A program made the position numbers and the translations under genes. 64,000 nt of DNA, taken from the NCBI RefSeq assembly GCF_038502225.1, contig NW_027195376.1, positions 62,001 through 126,000 on the forward strand, in the 5' to 3' direction. Of the stretch, positions 24,645 to 35,783 are shown piece after piece. The DNA is from Cherax quadricarinatus. Taxonomy: Eukaryota > Arthropoda > Malacostraca > Decapoda > Parastacidae. Every line of letters starts with the position of its first letter. Within the stretch, counting starts at the first letter, position 1. The notes under the pieces were generated by a model. That model saw nothing but the letters and a program-made list of their open reading frames with translations. It ran no database searches and had not been told where the DNA came from.

Positions 24645-25815
24645 GCCTGGGTAAAAACTGAGAGGAAGTAAGTACTGAAAATATCACACATATCCTCATC
24701 ACTGTCAGTGATCTGACCTGAGTTACTCTTTAGTGGGCCTATGTTGTCCCTAATCTTACTTCTGAATACCTGAAAGAACCCTTTTGGGTTAATTTTCGAA
24801 TCCCTTCCGACCTTAGCCCCATAATCCCTCTTTACTTTTCTTATTCCTTTTCTTATTTCTCTCTTTAATTGTGTATATTGATTTCTTAACTGCCCATCCC
24901 CTCTTTTGGTACGTTTTTATATGCCTCTCTTTTTACCAGTGAGATGTTTTAATTTATTTTTCATTCATTTGGGATCACTTTTGCTAGATCTAATTTCCCT
25001 ACATGGAACAAAAGTTGTCTGGGCAGCTAGAACTATGCTCTGAAATACGTCATATTGGCAACCAAGATCACCTACCTGACCCATAGTCAGGACATCCCAA
25101 TTTAGCCCACCCAGGTAATTTTTCATTCCCATGAAGTCGGCCAAGCGAAAGTCAGGGACAGAGATTTGATTGTATTATCTGGTAATTCCATGACATATTG
25201 AAACTAAGTGATTTGTGATCACTTTCCCCAAGCTCATCATTAACCTCAAGATTATTAATTAGTGAATCTTTGTTGGAAAGAATCAAGTCACGTAGATTGT
25301 TTCCTCTAGATAGTTCTGTCACATAATGTTTTAAAAAGCAATCCTGAACCATATCAAGAAAGTCACTAGACTCAAGATTCCCTGTCACATTGTTTCAATC
25401 AATTTGTCTAAAGTTAAAATCTCCCATTAATACAACATTTTCATATGTAGATGCCTTATGAATTTCGTCCTAAAGCAGTTTACTTCACTCCCTATCAAGG
25501 TTTGGGGGCCTATAAATCACACCCAAAATTAATTTTTCACGACTCTAGAGAAACTGTAGCCAAACAGATTATGTGTCCTATGTTTCTAATCTTATATAAT
25601 ATCTAAGACAACAATTTAAATTTTCTCTGACAAACATCGCCACTCCACCACCCTTCCTTTTGACCCTATCAGTGTGGAATAGTTTATAGCCTTGTATGTT
25701 GCATTCAGAATGCATTTCTCTATCTTTCAGGTTCAAATATGTCTCTGTTATACCAGTAATTTCTATATTACACCTCTGGTGTAAATTGTGAGATCCATAG
25801 CCTCTTAGAAGTGAA
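24645..25815 (-). pseudogene. CR1-B copy 2, endonuclease portion
   Basis: CR1-B resumes here after the CR1-A insertion. The minus strand encodes the endonuclease region: ECNIQGYKLFHTDR (near 25690-25730), VAMFVRENLN, GNLESSDFLD (near 25350-25380) and GESDHKSLSFN (near 25200-25235). Multiple stops and frame breaks are present. Similarity to CR1-B copy 3 (50900-52000) supports the assignment. It ends near 25815, 5' truncated before ORF1. Confidence 0.8.
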
Positions 25816-25825
25816 TTAAAAAGGC

Positions 25826-26600
25826 TTCATGGAAGAATATTTGGATTTCTTTCTGAAACCGTTTGAATATTCTACTTCCCCTACCACCGATCTCGCCTTC
25901 AAAGACTTCAACAATGTATCTACCTTATCCACTAGGAAAATGATAGGACGGATAATGAGAACCTTCAAAAGTAGGGAGGCCAAGCCCATGATGATCCTCT
26001 TCAAATCGCTTGTGCTCTCTAGGCTGGAATACTGTTGTACACTAACGGCCACCTTCAAGGCTGGCGACATTGCAGACCTGTAGAGTGTACAAAGAACTTT
26101 CACGGCACACATAAGTGTGATAAGGAACCTAAACTACTTGGAACGGTTGAAGGTCCTTGACCTGTTTTCCCTCGAACGCAGGCGAGAGAGATACATGATA
26201 ATGTACACTTGGAAGGTCCTAGTGGGATTGGTACCAAACCTGCACACGAAAATCGCTCACTATGAAAGCAAAAGACTCGGCAGGAGATGCAACATTTCCC
26301 CGATGAAAAGCAGGCGAGCCACGAGTATACTGAGAGACAACACAATAAGTGTCCGGGGCCCAAGACTGTACAATTGCCTCCCAGCATACATAAGGAGGAT
26401 TACCAATAGACCCCTGGCTGTCTTCAAGAAGGCACTGGACAGGCACCTAAAGTCAGTACCTGACAAACCGGGCTGTGGTTCGTACGTCAGCTTGCGTGCG
26501 GCCATCAGTAACAGCCTGGTTGATCAGACCCTTATCCACCATGAGGCCTGGTCTCAGACCGGGCCGCAGGGGCGTTGACCCCCGAAACCCTCTCGAGATA
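25826..26600 (+). pseudogene. LINE-C copy 1, C-terminal reverse-transcriptase region
   Basis: Two open stretches (25829-26083 and 26117-26578) encode the C-terminal part of a CR1/Jockey-like reverse transcriptase. Blocks: SRLEYCCTLTATFKAGDIADL, then LNYLERLKVLDLFSLERRRE, RGPRLYNCLPAYIR and FKKALDRHLKSVPDKPG. A related copy at 46011-46820 shares the order. A stop near 26081 separates the stretches. The 3' end runs into a GC-rich tail near 26570-26600. The catalytic domain is missing, so it is a truncated copy. Confidence 0.75.
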
Positions 26601-26609
26601 CACTCCAGG

Positions 26610-28336
26610 TAAATCCCATCGTTTCATTCTTTTTTTGCCAATAGGAATATTTTATTACATAATATGTTACAGAATATTTAAGAGATGTATTGTTGATGTA
26701 AAGATGGCATATACAGTACAAGAGGTGTCTAGAACATATTATTACGTGTCTGTCACTGATTATAAATCTCATCCAGTTCCTCAGACCTGGGGTGTGTCCA
26801 AAATACAGCGGGCATTACCCCTCTGAACAGCCGCGCTGAGTACCTGGAACAAAAAACTAGCTGCCCTGGGATCCCAAGGTAACCTGATGAGTCTTTTGCC
26901 TTGCTTTTTAAGGAACTTAGCTGCCCTCTTTCCTAATGAGCCAAGGGTCTCTGAGCCTATGGGAACAAACATATAATGATGGGCAAGTTCTTCACATTTT
27001 CTAGACTTTTGGGACTCCCTGAAGCTGGCAGCTGCCCCTCCTTCCTCTCTGGTGTATTGAAGATAGGTATCAGTCAAGGCAGATTCACATGTGTAGTCCC
27101 ACACCACCTGCTTACCGTGTGTCCAGGCTTGAATGGTGAACGCTTCTGGCTGCCATCAGATCTGCATAGTTGGGATGGCTCCCTTATTGCTGGGCATCCG
27201 GCTGTTGTGAGGCTCCTCTAGATAATGTTATTAACCTCCTCATATCTTGCAATCTTTTCCTCGGATTTACGGCACACAAGACCGTGGTACCCGAATCGGT
27301 CTGCTGCTTCACTGCCACAAATACACCTGTGTTCGGCGAGAATAGGGGCAGCAAGTCGAAGGGCAACACCAATGCGGATGGTCTGTGGGTCGAGGCGTGT
27401 GCCAAGGCTGGAGCTGGGAACAGCCAACAGAGAGTCCCCTGCATGATCAACTCTCACTGCCATGAGGTGGGGTCTATCCTTCCCTGACACATTCTGAATC
27501 ATTGTTGAAGCTATATTCTCCATTACTGGGCCATCCCAGTGCGACTGTTTGTAGTTGTTGGGGGCTGCAGGTTTTGTTTTAGAGCCCATTAGATTTTCCC
27601 AGATCATTGCTCCGTCAATGAACTTTTGGTCTTGGACTCCAATCTTGTCCCTTTTATGTTCAGGGAGAATCGCTGCTATAAACCCTCGGGATGCAACACA
27701 TGACGGCAGAAAAGCAGGTAGCACAATCTGTGATGACTTGCGGACACCAATGCCTCCTAGTCTGACTGGAAGTGTAGCTTGGTTTCACTGTCCGTCTTCT
27801 AGAGTAAGGTTAAGTATTTTCGTAAAATCTGCCTAAGGGTACTGCCATATCCGTGTAGTATAGGACTATCATATGAAGGTGCACATCTTAGGAAATATGT
27901 CAACCTGAGCAGACTTATGCACTTTGTGAGAAGGTACAAGGCATCGTGGGTGTCAAGATTGCCTATTCGTTGTTCCATTCTCCTCAACTCTTTTTAATTT
28001 CTTCCTGAGAATTGTGTCAATGGCATCGCTTCCCTGAGGTGTTCCGAACAAGACGCTATTTGTGGGGGCAATGAATGATCCTACTGGTAGTTTTGATCTC
28101 ACTGCATTTATCACTTGTTGACTGACTGAGATGATTTCACATTTGGATGGATTCAGGATAAAACCCATTTTTTGTCCCCGTGTCATTACCTGTGTAAGAT
28201 CACATAAGAGGGACTCCTTTGTACCTGCTATTGTGCCATCAACCAGGAACCAGATGTTTAGCACACTGGTCAGTCTGGCTGTGTTTTTAAATGCTATACA
28301 GAAAATACCCTGCTGGACACCCTCTGTTGATGTGAT
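26610..28336 (-). pseudogene. RLE-type LINE copy 2: reverse-transcriptase C-part and restriction-like endonuclease
   Basis: Reading right to left, the reverse transcriptase shows TEGVQQG at the right end (near 28310-28335) and the catalytic box as WFLVDGT (near 28235-28255), where copy 1 has WYLDDGT: one catalytic Asp is changed. The thumb region follows (LNPSKCEIISVS). The C-terminal domain (27724-26781) has a Cys-x-Cys...His...Cys cluster (CICGSEAADRFGYHGLVC) and WDYTCESALTDTYL. This arrangement resembles the zinc knuckle plus PD-D/ExK nuclease of R2-like elements. A stop near 27218 and a frame change near 27130 disrupt it. The clade assignment is inference; the absence of an APE domain is seen. 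Confidence 0.7.
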
Positions 28337-29595
28337 TTAAGGGGTGCCTCCGGGAATTTCCGCGCGCGCTCACCGAAATATCGGAAAAATATGGATAGTG
28401 AGTTATATATACTGAAAAATAGCTCAACTCTTTGGCAACACAATGGTACCAGAATGAATGTTCTACGACGTTTCTACAAGAAATTACAGTCATTTATATG
28501 AGGTAAGGTGACGGTGATATTGGTAGCGAGTCTGCTCACAGCCCATATATATTTTGGAAATTTTTCCTTGTTTTTTATCGCTTTTTCTTGCATTATACTT
28601 TCTAATATAATAACTGACTACTTGGCATCATAAAACTGAAGGCGGAGCTTATCCCTAGATTGAGCAACAGTCATTAATCATATCATAATGCGCGGAAGGG
28701 TTGCCGCGCCAGGAGAAATTACTTCATTATTACGCTTATATCAGCTTATATATCAACTCTACAGCTTATTTATCTATCAGAATTGTTCTAATATGATATA
28801 ATAAACACTCTAAATAACATACAAACATGTTATATACTCTAGACTGAAAAAAATAGACCATAATATGGCGAAAGATTATCGGGAATATTTCGATAAATAT
28901 TGAGTTACTGCTCTCCATGTCGTCTCCGTGTCGTATTCTTTGGTCTCTGAGTAAGAGAAAACGGTGTTTTGAAGAGGATAACTGCACTAGAACATCAGTT
29001 TACTAAGAAATACACCCAAACAAACGCGATTTTCGCGAAAAAAAACTTTTTTTTTTGAGACGGTGGGCCGGCCGGCGTTCTAGGCCTATATCTCGGAAGT
29101 AACTTATTCCTCTACAGTTGCTATTTCTGCATTTATTACTTAATTAAATGGAATAATATTCACAGAAATTGTAGAATAATGGTTTCTCTAATTTTGTTAA
29201 AGGTAATTTTGGAAATATTCAAATACTTTCGGAGTTATGTGGGAGTAAAGGGCAGATTTTTTGCAGTATTCCAGGAACTAAAAAAAATTTTTTTTTTTTT
29301 TATATAAAGATACGTTATTTAGAGAAAAGGCGTTGCCTAAAATTAGTTTAAGCATTGCTCTCTCGGCACCAAGTGTCCAAACAACCTTACGATGTCCCAT
29401 ATAGGAATGATTTTTGAGACAAGGACATTTTTCAGAAAATCAGTCTTTTTCAGTCTTTTCTCAGTTGTCGTTTGAGGTATATTTTTGATAAATATTTTCA
29501 AGAATGAGTGAAAACACTTTGTCTTGTGCACCAAAACTGGAGGAAATCGGACGGTAAACAAAAAAGCTACATTTTTTTGCCGGGGGCACTCTTAA
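28337..29595. mobile_element. 1.25-kb TTAA-flanked DNA element inside the RLE LINE
   Basis: The element at 28341-29591 is flanked by TTAA on both sides (28337-28340 and 29592-29595) and splits the LINE reverse transcriptase. Its ends are imperfect inverted repeats: AGGGGTGCCTCCGG on the left and, as reverse complement, AGAGTGCCCCCGG on the right. TTAA target duplication is characteristic of the piggyBac superfamily. I see no transposase frame in its AT-rich interior, so it would be a non-autonomous derivative. Piggybac affinity is inference from the target site. Confidence 0.7.
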
Positions 29596-30620
29596 TGCTT
29601 TCCACACAGGAGCATTGATTCCTTGCTATATCCAGTTGAAACAAAAGGGAAGAGACCGGGGAAATGTTCTTGTACCACTGCTAATATCACGTCTCTTTTC
29701 AGGAGATGAAATGCATTCTTGAAATTTAATTTTACCACTGCATTGTTCTTAAGCACGTTGTTGATATATGCCCTTGTTGCATGAACCGCTGCTTCACTTC
29801 CTTGAGAGACCCCAAAGCCAAGCTGGTTTGGGTGAAGCATCATGGCTGCCTCTGCGCGAATACTTTGGACAGCGGCTTCGGAAACAAGGCGGCGAAAAGT
29901 GTTGCCTACTGCAATTGGTCTAATTCCTCCAACCTTCTTTTTAAGTGCACAAAGTATTGCACCAAAAAGAAAGGTTCAGTTTCCTCAGGAATTAGACCAG
30001 CCAAGGAAATGTTGATAAACCTTGTGATCTCTGAAAGCAGTGTCTCTGCAATTTCCCCAATAACTGGATCAACCATTTCCGTTAAATGCTGTAGCTTTAT
30101 TCTAGTGTAACCTCCAGCAGAGCCAGCTGGGAACGACATTATTCCTTTGTAAATGTCTGACTCTTCCACATTCATTGGTTCCACAGTGGGGACAGAGGTG
30201 CTGGAACTGTTGGTGCCACTGGTATCCCTGGCAGGGTGCTTTCCTCTAAGTGTTTCCGCCGTGTCAGTATCCCTGGGGGCAACCGTACAGTCACTGTGTT
30301 GCCCTCTTCAATTTTCTTGCCCACCTGGACTCTGACTTTTTCACTGTCAGTGGAGTGAGTGGGAGTCCTGCCTCTCCGGTTTTTGTATTGATGGGGAAAG
30401 CGAATGAGGTTATCAGCTCCAGGAAAGTCTCTTAAGGATTTTATGATAATGGAGGCTAGCCTCTTTTCCCTTCTTTCCGGCACAGCTAAGCAGACATTGC
30501 CAAAAAGTAGCAAGTTGTGCCATGCCTTGATGATTGGTGGAGCATTTAGGATAACAGAACCATCGTTTACCTTTTTAAAGGTCTGTAAGTTTCCCAGCTG
30601 CGTGTGGACGGGCAGCTTTG
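29596..30620 (-). pseudogene. RLE-type LINE copy 2: N-terminal and early reverse-transcriptase region
   Basis: This continues the LINE on the other side of the TTAA element. From right to left: WHNLLLFGNVCLAVPERRE (near 30460-30525), VGKKIEEGNT, then ESDIYKGIMSFPAGSAGG (near 30110-30165). Early reverse-transcriptase blocks follow: LHPNQLGFGVSQGSEAAVHA (near 29780-29840) and VKLNFKNAFHLLKRDVI (near 29690-29740). Frame breaks lie near 30172 and 29900. The coding sequence stops at CGKH (29596), exactly at the TTAA site. It matches 6086-7050 in the N-terminal part. Confidence 0.75.
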
Positions 30621-30626
30621 GGAATA

Positions 30627-31326
30627 TGTACTCACCTAGTTGTACTCACCTAGCTGAGGTTGTGGGGGTCGAGTCCGAGCTCCTGGCCCCGCCTCTTCAC
30701 TGATCGCTACTAGGTCACTCTCCCTGAACCGTGAGCTTTATCATACCTCTGCTTAAAGCTATGTATGGATCCTGCCTCCACTACATCACTTCCCAAACTA
30801 TTCCACTTACTGACAACTCTGTGGCTGAAGAAATACTTCCTAACATCCCTGTGATTCATCTGTGTCTTCAACTTCCAACTGTGTCCCCTTGTTACCGTGT
30901 CCAATCTCTGGAACATCCTGTCTTTGTCCACCTTGTCAATTCCTCTCAGTATTTTGTATGTCGTTATCATGTCCCCCCTATCTCTCCTGTCCTCCAGTGT
31001 CGTCAGGTTGATTTCCCTTAACCTCTCCTCGTAGGACATACCTCTTAGCTCTGGGACTAGTCTTGTTACAAACCTTTGCACTTTCTCTAGTTTCTTTACG
31101 TGCTTGGCCAGGTGTGGGTTCCAAACTGGTGCCGCATACTCCAATATGGGCCTAACGTACACGGTGTACAGGGTCCTGAACGATTCCTTATTAAGATGTC
31201 GGAATGCTGTTCTGAGGTTTGCTAGGCGCCAATATGCTGCAGCAGTTATTTGATTGATGTGTGCTTCAGGAGATGTGCCTGGTGTTATACTCACCCCAAG
31301 ATCTTTTTCCTTGAGTGAGGTTTGAC
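30627..31326 (-). pseudogene. LINE-D copy, C-terminal reverse-transcriptase region and 3' end
   Basis: The minus strand encodes the C-terminal part of a CR1-like reverse transcriptase. It begins LKEKDLGVSITPG, then RPILEYAAPVWNPHLAKHV, RLVPELRGMSYEERLREIN and YFFSHRVVSKWNSL. The frame is open throughout. At the left a 3' untranslated part with repeated ACTCACCTAG occurs near 30630-30660. The catalytic half is missing: it would be expected to the right, where a Gypsy LTR starts at 31327. An open frame running further right is fused to LTR sequence and is not a natural protein. Confidence 0.75.
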
Positions 31327-31640
31327 TGTTCTTGCTACTGAACAACGGTTTAGTGCCGATGAAGGTAGCGTAGGTAGCAATGATACGGCCGTGGACTAGT
31401 TTGGCTTTAATTGGATAGGAGTGAGTACACAACGGGCAGTGTGAGGGAGTGACTGCGAGCCAGTCCGTGGAGGGGGCACTTGTGTCTATCAAGTCGGTCG
31501 GCCTAGGAGTGAGAGAGGGTGGGCTGTGCCACCAACTGACCTGTGTGAGCCTACAGAGGGCAGCACCTGAATACCGCGAAATATGAACTAGTCAGAGCAG
31601 ACGGCTAGGCTGTGTGTTCTGACGGTACAGGCTGTCTACA
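31327..31640 (-). repeat. Gypsy copy 2 LTR (3' LTR for the minus-strand element)
   Basis: This 314-bp block matches 43847-44160 in the same orientation. In element orientation it begins TGTAGACAG and ends AGAACA, so it has the TG...CA ends typical of LTRs. By hand I count about 15 differences in 314 positions (near 5 percent), which implies the insertion is not very recent. The flanks do not show a matching target duplication (TTTGAC on the left, ACAGGT beyond the right LTR). Confidence 0.85.
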
Positions 31641-32177
31641 TTTGCTCGGCCACGCACCTCGCGTCGTCCCAACGCGACAATACTGGTGGGCCCATAGGTA
31701 TAAAGGAATTACACTAGCTACCCCAGAGTGGGACTGGCTTTCGCTCACTAGTAAATAAAAAATGGACATAAAAATGCAACAGACAAAAAAAAACTCTCCC
31801 ATCCAGGGGAAGAGAAAACTGGTTTGCCCGCGCTGTTTCATCGAGGAGAGAGTCCGGAGATGTCAGCACTGGAACTAAAATCTTCTATATACAGGTTGTC
31901 CGCAGGGCTGAACATCAGTTGACCACTCGTCTACTAACGTTGTTGCACCCTCACATCTGCAAACAATGACTGACAGTAGCATTTCCTAAGGTGTGACATG
32001 TAACTCAGAGGGCAGCACTGCCCTGACCGTAATACAGGCTTTTTTTTTTTGTTATAAAAACACTGGGTGCACATACCTACAATAATACTATATCTATGGA
32101 ATTCATTACACTCTGGGTACCCTTCTAAAAGTATTTACATAATTACATGATGTTGTCCACCCTGACTCCATTATCGA
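31641..32177. other. Gypsy copy 2 3' noncoding region
   Basis: This lies between the pol stop and the 3' LTR, about 540 bp. I see no env-like frame and no membrane-spanning segment. I also do not see a strong polypurine tract directly next to the LTR. Confidence 0.5.
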
Positions 32178-35100
32178 CTAGCTATACAATGTGTGTGCAT
32201 TTATACCCATTTCTGCAAGCAAACAATTAGCATAACTAGCGTAGGAGTCAGACAAGTCAGTAGGTACGTCAATGTCACAGAAATGTACTGTTGTCCTGGG
32301 TCGCAGGCCATAAGTATGGAGCCTTACTGGGCCGTCTTCCATAACAGTAGTAGTGGGAGAAGGGATAGACGGGTTGTCCCTAGCATTGGTCTGATTGTGG
32401 CATTGCGACACATGCGACTCCAGCTCTGCTTCGGCCTGCACATGGTCCACATACTTCATGTGATCAAGGTGGGCTTCCTTAATAGTTCCCATAGCAATCT
32501 CCCTCACCTCGAACTTATTGCCACGGAGCTGTCGTAGGACACGGTAAGGACCCACGAATTTTGGGACAAGTTTGTGCATACCTGGGGTCTGCGCTGGGTT
32601 GAGCAACATAACTTTGCAACCTGGTTCCACTTTGCTTTCCTTGGCGCGGGCATTCCGTTCAGACGTGAACCTATCAGTAGCTTTCATAAGGTTCTCTCGT
32701 ACCCGCTGGAAGACAAGCTGCATTGTCTGCATCTTTACTACACTGGGGTTATCAGTATCATAAGTAGGTCTAGGTGGAGCAAACAGAATTTCATATGGTA
32801 AGCGCTTGTCATAGCCATACAAAGCAAAATGAGGTGTCTCACCGATCGAGCTGTTGAGGGAGGAATTTAATGTACACTGAACATCTGGGATAGCCTCATC
32901 CCATGTAGTACAACTTGGGTTAACGGTTACCCTGAGCACCTCCAGGACTTTGCGATTTGTACGTTCAGCAAGACCATTACTCGCAGGGTGGCGTGGAGCT
33001 ACTGGCGCTTGGTGAATGTTAAATCTGGAGCAAAGATCCTGCATTATGCCATTTATAAACTCAGACCCATTGTCTGACAGAAGGACACGTGGGCAAGTAT
33101 GACGAAGAACAACATGCTCACGGAAAGCACTAGCGACCGTTTCGGCGGTTTTATCAGGAATGGGTACTAATTCACTGTACCGCGTCAAGTTATCTACCAT
33201 TACAAGCAGGTGCTTATTTCCCTTCTCCGAGGTCGAGAAGTTCGTCAACAGGTCGACAGAAGTTCTCTCCCAGGGCTCCTTTGTAATGGGATACTTTAGA
33301 ATGGGGTTAGGACCTGTAATGGTACCCTTGTGCTGTAGGCAAACAACACACTGGTGTACATGCTTGGCAATGTCCGCTGCCATCTTAGGCCAGAAATATT
33401 TCATTCGTGCCTGTTTGATACTGCGGTCCTTCCCGGGGTGCGCTACACCTGGGACATCGTGGATCAACCTAAGAGTAGCTGGTATCATGGACTCTGGTAT
33501 CACCAGTTGGTATATGGTTCTGCCGGGGTCCACCAGCTGTGCAACACGGCACAGTACTCCTTGGTTGACCACCAAATCCTTCAGTGGAACGGGAGACTTG
33601 ACCTGTAAGTCAACGTCCTCCTTGGTCAGGAAACGAAGGACTGGAGACCACACAGGGTCCTGTCGTTGGGCTCTCTCGAGATCCTCAACAGAGAACGAAT
33701 TGCCGACACTCACGAATGCTATATGCCTCGACAGGGCATCAGCTACAACATTTTGCTTACCTGGGACATAGCAAATTTCAGGGTTGTAGTCATTGAACGT
33801 GAGCGACCACCGAGCATGCTTTCCCGAGAGGTTCTTATTCGCAAAAAGGGCCAATAAGGGTAGATGATCTGTGTAAATCTTGATAGGATAATGATAGATG
33901 ATATCCCGAAAATGACTCAAGGCCCATACAATGGCTAAAGCTTCTAGCTCTGTCACTGAATAATTGACTTCCGCTTTAGTAAGGACACGGCTAGCATAGG
34001 CAATAGGCTGTTGCTTACCATTAGATTCCTGTGACAAGACTGCACCGATGCCAACTTTGCTGGCATCAGTCGTCAAGGTAAATGCCTTGGTGAAATCAGG
34101 GAATCTAAGGGTTGGGGCTGATGTTAACTTGTTCTTAAGAATGACAAAAGCTCGTTCCTGATCACACGTCCACTCAAAAGGGGCATCCTTCTTGAGTAAG
34201 CGTGTCAGGGGTGCAGCAATGGTGGAGAAACCTGCGATAAAGGTGCGGTAGAAACCCGCCAGGCCTATGAAGGACCGGACTGCATCCGCCGTCATGGGTC
34301 TGGGGAATTTCTGCACGGCCGAGATTTTAGACTCGTCCGTCTTTATGCCATTCTGAGTCACTACGTGACCCAGAAATTTTATTTCCTTCCGGAGGAAATG
34401 ACATTTGGAGAGCTTTACCTTAAGGTTTGCCTGAGCTAGCCTGTCCAATACCCTGTCAAGTTTCTCGAGATGTGTCGGGACATCTTGCGACATGACTATG
34501 AGATCATCTAGGTAGACCATGAGCGTGCCACCTAGGAGGGTACGGAAAATTGTCGTCATCAAACGACTAAATGTGATTGGGCTTCCGCGCAAGCCGAAGG
34601 GCATCCTCCTGAACTGGTAATGACCAGTTGGCGTAGAGAAAGCTGTCAACTCTTTGCTCTCATCATCGAGGGGGATCTGCCAGAACCCTTGAAGAAGATC
34701 AAGAGTTGAAAAGACCTTATTATCGCCGATGTTCTGCAACAGGTCGTTCAGAACTGGCAACGGGAAGCGGTCTGGGATGGTACATGCATTCAGTTTCCTG
34801 TAATCGATAACAGGGCGCCAGGTTCCGTCTTTCTTGGGAACCAGAATAAGGGGAGCATTCCACGGGGAAGTGGACTCCTCAATAACTCCATCACGGAGCA
34901 TCCGTGTAATGAGTTCTTCGGCGAAGACTCTTTGCGCATGTGGCAGGCGATACGCAGGTACATAAATGGGTTTAGTACCTTTGTCAAGTGGAATACGGTG
35001 AGAGATCAGTGGGGTCAAACCCATCGACTCACCATCTAGTGCGACTGCAGAACGTGCACGATTGAGAACCTGGAGAAGTTTTGGGACCTCTTCAGGATAG

Positions 35101-35780
35101 TCTGTCAAAGCTAGATCATCTTCCTGCACTGGCCGGGTGTTGGAAGAGTCAGCAGCAGACTCGCCTGGGAGAACTGCACTCACGAGGAAGTCAGCTGGGG
35201 CTTCACCCTCCACTCTCACCGGGAGAGGGAATCTGACAAGGTCGACAAGTGAGGTATTCTTCCGCAGGGGAAATTCTCGACTGTGCATGTTGACAACAAG
35301 GACTTGCAACTTACCACGTTGCACTGTGTGCAAGGATGGTTCAAGGGAGAGGCCCTTGACTCGGCACGTGTCGTTGTCAACCAGCACATGGTCTCCTTCA
35401 AAAGCTCTGCTCACGTACACCGTAACAGGAGTGAGCGAGTTAGCTGACAAAGTGACGTCATACTTTGTACAAGCAGTAACTCTGCTCGCTGATGCCATGA
35501 CACGAGTCAGACAGTCGCCTGCCGACAGGGATACTGCGGCTTGACAACTGCTGTTCTCTACAACAGCGTCAGAGTTAGAGTGAAGGTTAGACTGGGCGTC
35601 CCCAGACTGGGTTTCACTGGTAACTAAGCGCTGATGGCCAGGAGGTGACGGGCAACGAGCTCTACTACGAGGTCGATCAGGACAAGAGACTGACCCCGGG
35701 GAGAATGTGCTATGGAAACCACCGGTTTCCAACGATTCCAGGCACTGTGCATACTCTGAGACAGAGTAGCACGTAGTGGA
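32178..35780 (-). CDS. pol: Gypsy copy 2 pol: reverse transcriptase, RNase H, integrase
   Basis: A long uninterrupted frame encodes the catalytic polyprotein of a Ty3/Gypsy retrotransposon. Order from the N-terminus: reverse transcriptase with PLILVPKKDGTWRPVIDYRK, STLDLLQGFWQIPL and the catalytic MVYLDDLIVMS. RNase H follows with LTTDASKVGIGAVLSQE and VVADALSRHI. The integrase has a His-His-Cys-Cys zinc site (HDVPGVAHPGKD, CVVCLQHKG), then SVDLL, LLSDNGSEF and HPASNGLAERTNRK for the D,D,E triad. A C-terminal tail ends LLAEMGINAHTLYS. The frame is in phase with the protease upstream, separated by one TGA at 35781-35783. The first Met lies 16 codons inside (near 35732), so the true start is unclear. 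Catalytic residues look intact. Confidence 0.93.
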   Translation of the reverse strand, partial: STTCYSVSEYAQCLESLETGGFHSTFSPGSVSCPDRPRSRARCPSPPGHQRLVTSETQSGDAQSNLHSNSDAVVENSSCQAAVSLSAGDCLTRVMASASRVTACTKYDVTLSANSLTPVTVYVSRAFEGDHVLVDNDTCRVKGLSLEPSLHTVQRGKLQVLVVNMHSREFPLRKNTSLVDLVRFPLPVRVEGEAPADFLVSAVLPGESAADSSNTRPVQEDDLALTDYPEEVPKLLQVLNRARSAVALDGESMGLTPLISHRIPLDKGTKPIYVPAYRLPHAQRVFAEELITRMLRDGVIEESTSPWNAPLILVPKKDGTWRPVIDYRKLNACTIPDRFPLPVLNDLLQNIGDNKVFSTLDLLQGFWQIPLDDESKELTAFSTPTGHYQFRRMPFGLRGSPITFSRLMTTIFRTLLGGTLMVYLDDLIVMSQDVPTHLEKLDRVLDRLAQANLKVKLSKCHFLRKEIKFLGHVVTQNGIKTDESKISAVQKFPRPMTADAVRSFIGLAGFYRTFIAGFSTIAAPLTRLLKKDAPFEWTCDQERAFVILKNKLTSAPTLRFPDFTKAFTLTTDASKVGIGAVLSQESNGKQQPIAYASRVLTKAEVNYSVTELEALAIVWALSHFRDIIYHYPIKIYTDHLPLLALFANKNLSGKHARWSLTFNDYNPEICYVPGKQNVVADALSRHIAFVSVGNSFSVEDLERAQRQDPVWSPVLRFLTKEDVDLQVKSPVPLKDLVVNQGVLCRVAQLVDPGRTIYQLVIPESMIPATLRLIHDVPGVAHPGKDRSIKQARMKYFWPKMAADIAKHVHQCVVCLQHKGTITGPNPILKYPITKEPWERTSVDLLTNFSTSEKGNKHLLVMVDNLTRYSELVPIPDKTAETVASAFREHVVLRHTCPRVLLSDNGSEFINGIMQDLCSRFNIHQAPVAPRHPASNGLAERTNRKVLEVLRVTVNPSCTTWDEAIPDVQCTLNSSLNSSIGETPHFALYGYDKRLPYEILFAPPRPTYDTDNPSVVKMQTMQLVFQRVRENLMKATDRFTSERNARAKESKVEPGCKVMLLNPAQTPGMHKLVPKFVGPYRVLRQLRGNKFEVREIAMGTIKEAHLDHMKYVDHVQAEAELESHVSQCHNQTNARDNPSIPSPTTTVMEDGPVRLHTYGLRPRTTVHFCDIDVPTDLSDSYASYANCLLAEMGINAHTLYS

Positions 35781-35783
35781 TCA

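Noticed and set aside
31000..31492. A 260-codon frame crossing from LINE-D into the LTR
   Set aside because: It is a fusion across the LTR boundary at 31327. Its N-terminal part is LTR sequence, repeated at 43847-44160.
31641..32177. env-like gene for Gypsy copy 2
   Set aside because: No open frame, signal sequence or membrane segment is present between pol and the LTR.
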